Assembly: GCA_000246735.1 (NCBI GenBank)
Contig: CM001443.1
Location: forward strand, 874,334-907,233
Length of the DNA stretch: 32,900 bases
Source of the DNA: an uncultured Candidatus Poseidoniales archaeon
GTDB lineage: Archaea > Thermoplasmatota > Poseidoniia > Poseidoniales > Poseidoniaceae
Reading direction: 5' to 3'
Shown here piece by piece: positions 29,087 through 32,900 of the stretch. The position numbers and the translations under genes were made by a program. The notes under the pieces were generated by a model. It worked only from the letters and a program-made list of their open reading frames with translations. It did no database searches and was not told the DNA's origin. The first letter of the stretch is position 1; the number at the start of each line of letters is the position of its first letter.

Positions 29087-29168
29087 GTTTGCTCGTTGCG
29101 GTTCTTCCTTTTAGCCACTTGTTTGGAAATGGTGCGGATATGCGAGGGTTATTTCTCTATAGAAAAGA

Positions 29169-29804
29169 CTACGATGGTCTTCTCAACAGATTTTCATCCA
29201 TTGCGTTCAGCAGTGCGGACAGAATTGCTTCATGGGTAAGGGAATAACCAAGCTGATTGATACAGGTTGTTGTGGATTGATTGAGGCCACACCCTGCGAT
29301 TCCTTCGACTCGGCCTGCTGGTGTGTCGATGTTGATTGTGAAACCATGGCGTGAGGTCCAACGTAAAAATGACAAGCCTATGCTGCATATTTTCTTTCCA
29401 TCAACCCAAACACCTTGCATTCGGGGGTCTCTGTTTCCAGTGATGCCGCATGCTTGTAAGGCTGCGATAACCCACCCTTCGATTCGTTCAATAATGGCGG
29501 CGACTGAAGTTTCACCCTCCAGATTCCATTTGAAAATTGGATAGGCAACAAGTTGTCCAGGTCCGTGCCAAGTGAGTCCACCACCACGATCCACAGCTTG
29601 TGTTTCGTAGTCCTCGGGTGGCGCAATGCCATCATTGCGTGCACGAGGGCCTACGGTGACTATCTCTGGGTGCTCTAAGATGAGCAATGTATCATCGATT
29701 TTATCTTCAATGCGTTTAGCTTGAAGTTGTTTCATCTTTTTCATGGCCGTCTGATACGGAACCACGCCGAGGTGCTGAACCTCGACAGACCTCGCTTCGA
29801 CCAT
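29169..29804 (-). CDS. lipB: Lipoyl(octanoyl) transferase
   Basis: RGGGLTWHGPGQLVAYPIF, VWVDGKKICSIGLSFLRWTSRHGFTINIDT, GCGLNQSTTT. Confidence 0.92.
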   Translation of the reverse strand: MVEARSVEVQHLGVVPYQTAMKKMKQLQAKRIEDKIDDTLLILEHPEIVTVGPRARNDGIAPPEDYETQAVDRGGGLTWHGPGQLVAYPIFKWNLEGETSVAAIIERIEGWVIAALQACGITGNRDPRMQGVWVDGKKICSIGLSFLRWTSRHGFTINIDTPAGRVEGIAGCGLNQSTTTCINQLGYSLTHEAILSALLNAMDENLLRRPS

Positions 29805-29976
29805 GGTGTTGCCTACGGGTTCCTCCCAATGAAGTTTTGATGGGGATGGTTTGCCTTTTTTCTCCGATTACAGATTCCAAACCAATCATGGAAGTGTCTG
29901 TGAATTCAAAGATGCTCTCTGCAATCTGTTCGACATCAGGAATTCTAGTTTCTGCTTCTCTGTTGAAGAACTCGGA

Positions 29977-31128
29977 TTAGAGCGTTTCAAGAGCGGTCAC
30001 AAGATCTTGCCAAAGGTCTTCCATGTCTTCGATGCCAACCGACAAACGGATCAAGCCCGGTGTCATTCCTGCATCATAGCGTTGCTTTTCTGGAATAGCA
30101 GCATGTGTCATTGTCCATGGATGGTTGATGAGCGATTCGATTCCACCCAAACTTTCTGCAGTCGCAAACAGTTTCAACTGTGCTGCAAACGCTCGAGCAC
30201 CTGCTTCTCCTCCTTTGACCTCTAACGAAATGATGCCACCAAAGGCGTTCATTTGTCGCTGTGCGATTTCATGGGTTGGGTGGCTTTTCAGCCCAGGATA
30301 AAAGAGGCGTGTGACCTTTTCATTGCCCTGCAATCGCTCTGCCAATGCCTGTGCACTTTCACAATGACGGTTCATTCGCAAAGCGAGGGTTCGCAGTCCT
30401 CGGAGGATGAGGAAACAATCCATCGGTGCTGGAACTGCACCAACTGCATTTTGCAGGAATGAGATTTCTTCAGCAATTTCCTTGCTTTGGGTGATTAAAC
30501 AACCACCGATGACGTCGCTGTGGCCACCGATGTACTTGGTCGTTGAATGTACAATGATGTCTGCCCCTAACTCGAACGGGCGCTGTAGAATTGGTGTTGC
30601 AAAGGTCGAATCAACAACAACGATGAGGCCGTGTTCTTTTGCTTCCGCTGCTAATGATTTGATGTCGTGAACGGTGAGAAGTGGATTTGTTGGACTTTCA
30701 AGCCAGAGAATTTTTGAGTTTTCACGAACAAGTTCCGCAAGGTCTCCGCCTTTCAATGGAGAATAACTTGTTTCAATACCGAACCGCGAGGCTATTTGGT
30801 CAAACAGGCGAACTGTGCCACCGTAAAGATCGTCACATGCGATGACATGGTCACCTTGTTTGAGCATTTGACTGATGGTTGTGATCGCTGCCATTCCACT
30901 TCCAAAGCAAAATCCGTAGGCTTCTTGGTGAGGTGATTCCATTTCAGCGAGCGCTCGTTGAAGGGCATTTCGAGTGGGGTTGTCTCCACGTGCATATTCA
31001 TAGCCAAGGTGCTCGGAGAAATCCTTCTGAACATAGGTTGATGTTTGAAAAATAGGGGTGTGCACAGAACCTGTCGTGACTTCTGGGTCCAAGGATGAAT
31101 GCACGCAGCGGGTTGAATCTCCAGTCAT
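29977..31128 (-). CDS. Cystathionine gamma-lyase/gamma-synthase (Cys/Met metabolism PLP enzyme)
   Basis: TPIFQTSTYVQ, YARGDNPTRNALQRALAEME, FGSGMAAI, HSTTKYIGGHSDVIGG. Start ATG at 31128 lies just after the cysK-like stop. Confidence 0.9.
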   Translation of the reverse strand: MTGDSTRCVHSSLDPEVTTGSVHTPIFQTSTYVQKDFSEHLGYEYARGDNPTRNALQRALAEMESPHQEAYGFCFGSGMAAITTISQMLKQGDHVIACDDLYGGTVRLFDQIASRFGIETSYSPLKGGDLAELVRENSKILWLESPTNPLLTVHDIKSLAAEAKEHGLIVVVDSTFATPILQRPFELGADIIVHSTTKYIGGHSDVIGGCLITQSKEIAEEISFLQNAVGAVPAPMDCFLILRGLRTLALRMNRHCESAQALAERLQGNEKVTRLFYPGLKSHPTHEIAQRQMNAFGGIISLEVKGGEAGARAFAAQLKLFATAESLGGIESLINHPWTMTHAAIPEKQRYDAGMTPGLIRLSVGIEDMEDLWQDLVTALETL

Positions 31129-31129
31129 T

Positions 31130-32185
31130 TCACCACTCCCATCCATCGACATCGAATCCGTTATCCCTTAACCAGTCATCGTTGTAGACTTTTCCAAGAT
31201 ACGGATTTCCAGCATCGGGAAGAATGACAACAATCCTTGCCTTTTTTCCCGCCTGATCGTATTCTGCAGCTATATCCAATGCAATCTGTAATGCTCCACC
31301 GCATGAACCACCGCAGAACAGCCCCTCTTGCTTGGCCAGACGTCGAGCCATTCTGAAACAAATCTCGTCATCGACCATTCGAATTTCATCAATCACCGAG
31401 AAGTCGGTCGCTGGTGGAATGAAGTCTTCGCCAAATCCTTCGACCTTGTATCCATGAGGGACACCCATGGTTCCATCTTCGAACCATTGCTTGAGAATTG
31501 AGCCCTCAGCATCGACGCCAATAATTTGTGGAGCGACTTTACCGTTTTCTTCTGCTTGCGATTTTAGATATTTTCCGCATCCCGTGATGGTGCCGCCAGT
31601 CCCCATGGTTGCGACAAAGTGAGTGATGTCGCCTTGAGTCTGTTGCCAAAGTTCCGGTCCCGTTGAAAGAATATGAGCTTTTGGATTTGATTGATTGGAA
31701 TATTGATCAGGATACCATGCACCTTCAATCTCCTTGCTCAGTCGCTCAGCGACCATGTAGTAAGAGCGAGGGTCTTCTTTTTCGACAGCTGTTGGACAAA
31801 TCTCAACTCGGGCTCCCATGGCTCGCAGCAAGTCAATTTTCTCCTTTGCCATCTTATCTGGCATGGTGAATACGCACTTGTAGCCCCTTTGAGCAGCAAC
31901 CATCGCTAGTCCGATACCTGTGTTACCACTGGTTCCCTCAACAATGGTTCCACCGGGTTTCAGCCAACCTTTTTCTTCCGCTTCTAGGATCATGGCAAGG
32001 CCGATTCGGTCTTTGATTGAGCCACCAGGGCTGCAACGTTCGAGTTTTGCCCACACTTCCGAGCCAGATAAGTCAGCAGTCACCTTGTTCAAACGGATTA
32101 GGGGGGTGTGACCAATCGCTGAAACAACATCTTCGTAAACGCCAGGTGGTAGGGCCATATTGAATGCCAATGAATTCTGGTTCAT
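31130..32185 (-). CDS. Cystathionine beta-synthase/cysteine synthase-like PLP enzyme
   Basis: IGHTPLIRLNKV, LERCSPGGSIKDRIGLAMI, EGTSGNTGIGLAMVAAQRGYKCVFTMPDKMAKEK, GTGGTITGCGKYLK, FCGGSCGGAL. Start could be 32185 or 32158 (MALPPG); the 32197 start is TTG. Confidence 0.9.
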   Translation of the reverse strand: MNQNSLAFNMALPPGVYEDVVSAIGHTPLIRLNKVTADLSGSEVWAKLERCSPGGSIKDRIGLAMILEAEEKGWLKPGGTIVEGTSGNTGIGLAMVAAQRGYKCVFTMPDKMAKEKIDLLRAMGARVEICPTAVEKEDPRSYYMVAERLSKEIEGAWYPDQYSNQSNPKAHILSTGPELWQQTQGDITHFVATMGTGGTITGCGKYLKSQAEENGKVAPQIIGVDAEGSILKQWFEDGTMGVPHGYKVEGFGEDFIPPATDFSVIDEIRMVDDEICFRMARRLAKQEGLFCGGSCGGALQIALDIAAEYDQAGKKARIVVILPDAGNPYLGKVYNDDWLRDNGFDVDGWEW

Positions 32186-32195
32186 CAGACTTTTC

Positions 32196-32206
32196 AAATT
32201 TATTTT
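32196..32206 (+). promoter_or_regulatory. Possible archaeal TATA-like element AAATTTATTTT
   Basis: AT-rich stretch about 27-37 nt upstream of the first stem of the candidate structured RNA; position is consistent with archaeal promoter spacing, but motif evidence is weak. Confidence 0.25.
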
Positions 32207-32232
32207 GTAACATTATCAGATCAAATGGACCC

Positions 32233-32340
32233 TCAGTGGACTCTATGCAACGGTAGCGTCTGTATCGACCCACTGAATCCCCTTTGTATCGGAAAATAAA
32301 ATACGAAGGGGTTTCGGATAACCCCTTGCAATCTATCCGA
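32233..32340 (+). ncRNA. Candidate structured RNA/cis-regulatory leader: three tandem stem-loops with an alternative hairpin
   Basis: TCAGTGG/CCACTGA (32233-32239/32270-32276); CCCCTTTGTAT/ATACGAAGGGG (32279-32289/32301-32311, one U-G); TCGGATA/TATCCGA (32314-32320/32334-32340); alternative AAGGGGTT/AACCCCTT (32306-32313/32320-32327). Confidence 0.5.
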
Positions 32341-32411
32341 GTTGGTATGAAGGTACTTCCAATTTGGATTGACGGCTCAACATTAATTAAGAATAAAAAG
32401 AGGGAAGTAAT

Positions 32412-32900
32412 ATGCAAAAAAAGGACGTATTAATTTCTGTAGGTATATTATTTCTCTTAGTTGGTGCTGTATTAATCGTCATGGCAGGCCCATCTGCAAG
32501 TTCTAATGATAGTAATAATCCTGAGAAATATGCCCTATGGAGAGGTGGTTCTGCGGATAATGTAACTCTCCCATTAGGTGAAGATAGGAACGAGTTCACC
32601 ATTTACATCAAGAAAGGAGGTGAATATGATTCAATATCGATCAAGGATTCAGAGGGGAGTGAATTGTTTCGCTCAGACTCGTGCACAAATTATAATGTCA
32701 ACGGAGAAACCTGCCAATCTGAGTGGTTAATAATCGGACATTATGACGGTTCAAGTTGCCCTTGTCAATTTACACTCGCCGCTACTGATGATGTAATCAT
32801 TGAAGAAACTGGTAGCGGTGGCGGAAGTGATGTAGACAATTGGTTTACATTATGGTGCAATGCATGTATATCTGTATTTATCGGAATAATACTAGTGATA
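32412..32900 (+). CDS. Putative membrane/extracellular protein, 3'-truncated by window end (not in supplied ORF track)
   Basis: ATG at 32412 after GGGAAG; frame is open to the window end: MQKKDVLISVGILFLLVGAVLIVMAGPSASSNDSNNPEKYALWRGGSADNVTLPLGEDRNEFTIYIKKGGEYDSISIKDSEGS...EETGSGGGSDVDNWFTLWCNACISVFIGIILVI (N- and C-terminal TM). Confidence 0.75.
   Translation, partial: MQKKDVLISVGILFLLVGAVLIVMAGPSASSNDSNNPEKYALWRGGSADNVTLPLGEDRNEFTIYIKKGGEYDSISIKDSEGSELFRSDSCTNYNVNGETCQSEWLIIGHYDGSSCPCQFTLAATDDVIIEETGSGGGSDVDNWFTLWCNACISVFIGIILVI

Noticed and set aside
29153-29163. Recurring CTATAGA-type palindromes (also near 4635, 11250, 17278, 21388)
   Set aside because: Short, mostly inside coding sequence, no consistent spacing; expected by chance without a statistical test.
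29805-29976. Frame remaining open past the PLP-enzyme stop (SEFFNREAETRIPDVEQIAESIFEFTDTSMIGLES...), suggestive of readthrough or a remnant
   Set aside because: The PLP enzyme has a normal C-terminus, no good start in the stretch, and the frame runs into lipB out of phase; probably chance.
32233-32330. Possible tRNA or tRNA-derived element: ATGCAACGGTAGCGT resembles a D-arm and GGGGTTTCGGATAACCCC loosely resembles a T-arm
   Set aside because: No 7-bp acceptor stem, the T-loop is not 7 nt TTCRANY closed by G-C, and an anticodon arm would need an improvised intron. tRNAscan-SE/ARAGORN would be decisive.

Overview
This 32.9 kb window looks like dense archaeal chromosome, and I infer Marine Group II / Poseidoniales-like Euryarchaeota. 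Supporting genes are class I LysRS, aRF1 with NIKS and GGQ, aIF2-beta, aTrm56, a GfcR-type PRTase regulator, archaeal UMP kinase and NOG1. Most of the sequence is ordinary housekeeping: translation factors and aaRSs, carAB, transsulfuration (CBS-like plus PLP gamma-lyase/synthase), folate/pterin enzymes (FolP, FolB-like, PCD), LipB, UbiX, TauE/SafE, LemA, DHH and TraB proteins, and several lineage-type membrane or secreted proteins. I found no CRISPR array, rRNA, convincing tRNA, transposase or prophage. The strongest unexplained signal is in the intergenic region at about 32233-32340, between the CBS-like gene and an AT-rich ORF that runs off the window and is missing from the supplied ORF track. 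It holds three back-to-back inverted repeats with 2-nt spacers, plus a mutually exclusive fourth hairpin and a pseudoknot option. The G-U placement favours a plus-strand RNA. I regard this as a candidate undescribed structured RNA or cis-regulatory leader. Other points worth a look are a SAP-domain/TM/M28 peptidase fusion, a 13-bp direct repeat at the carA start, bacterial-type folate genes, and six convergent gene pairs with essentially no spacer. All functional calls come from reading the translated sequences; no searches were run.
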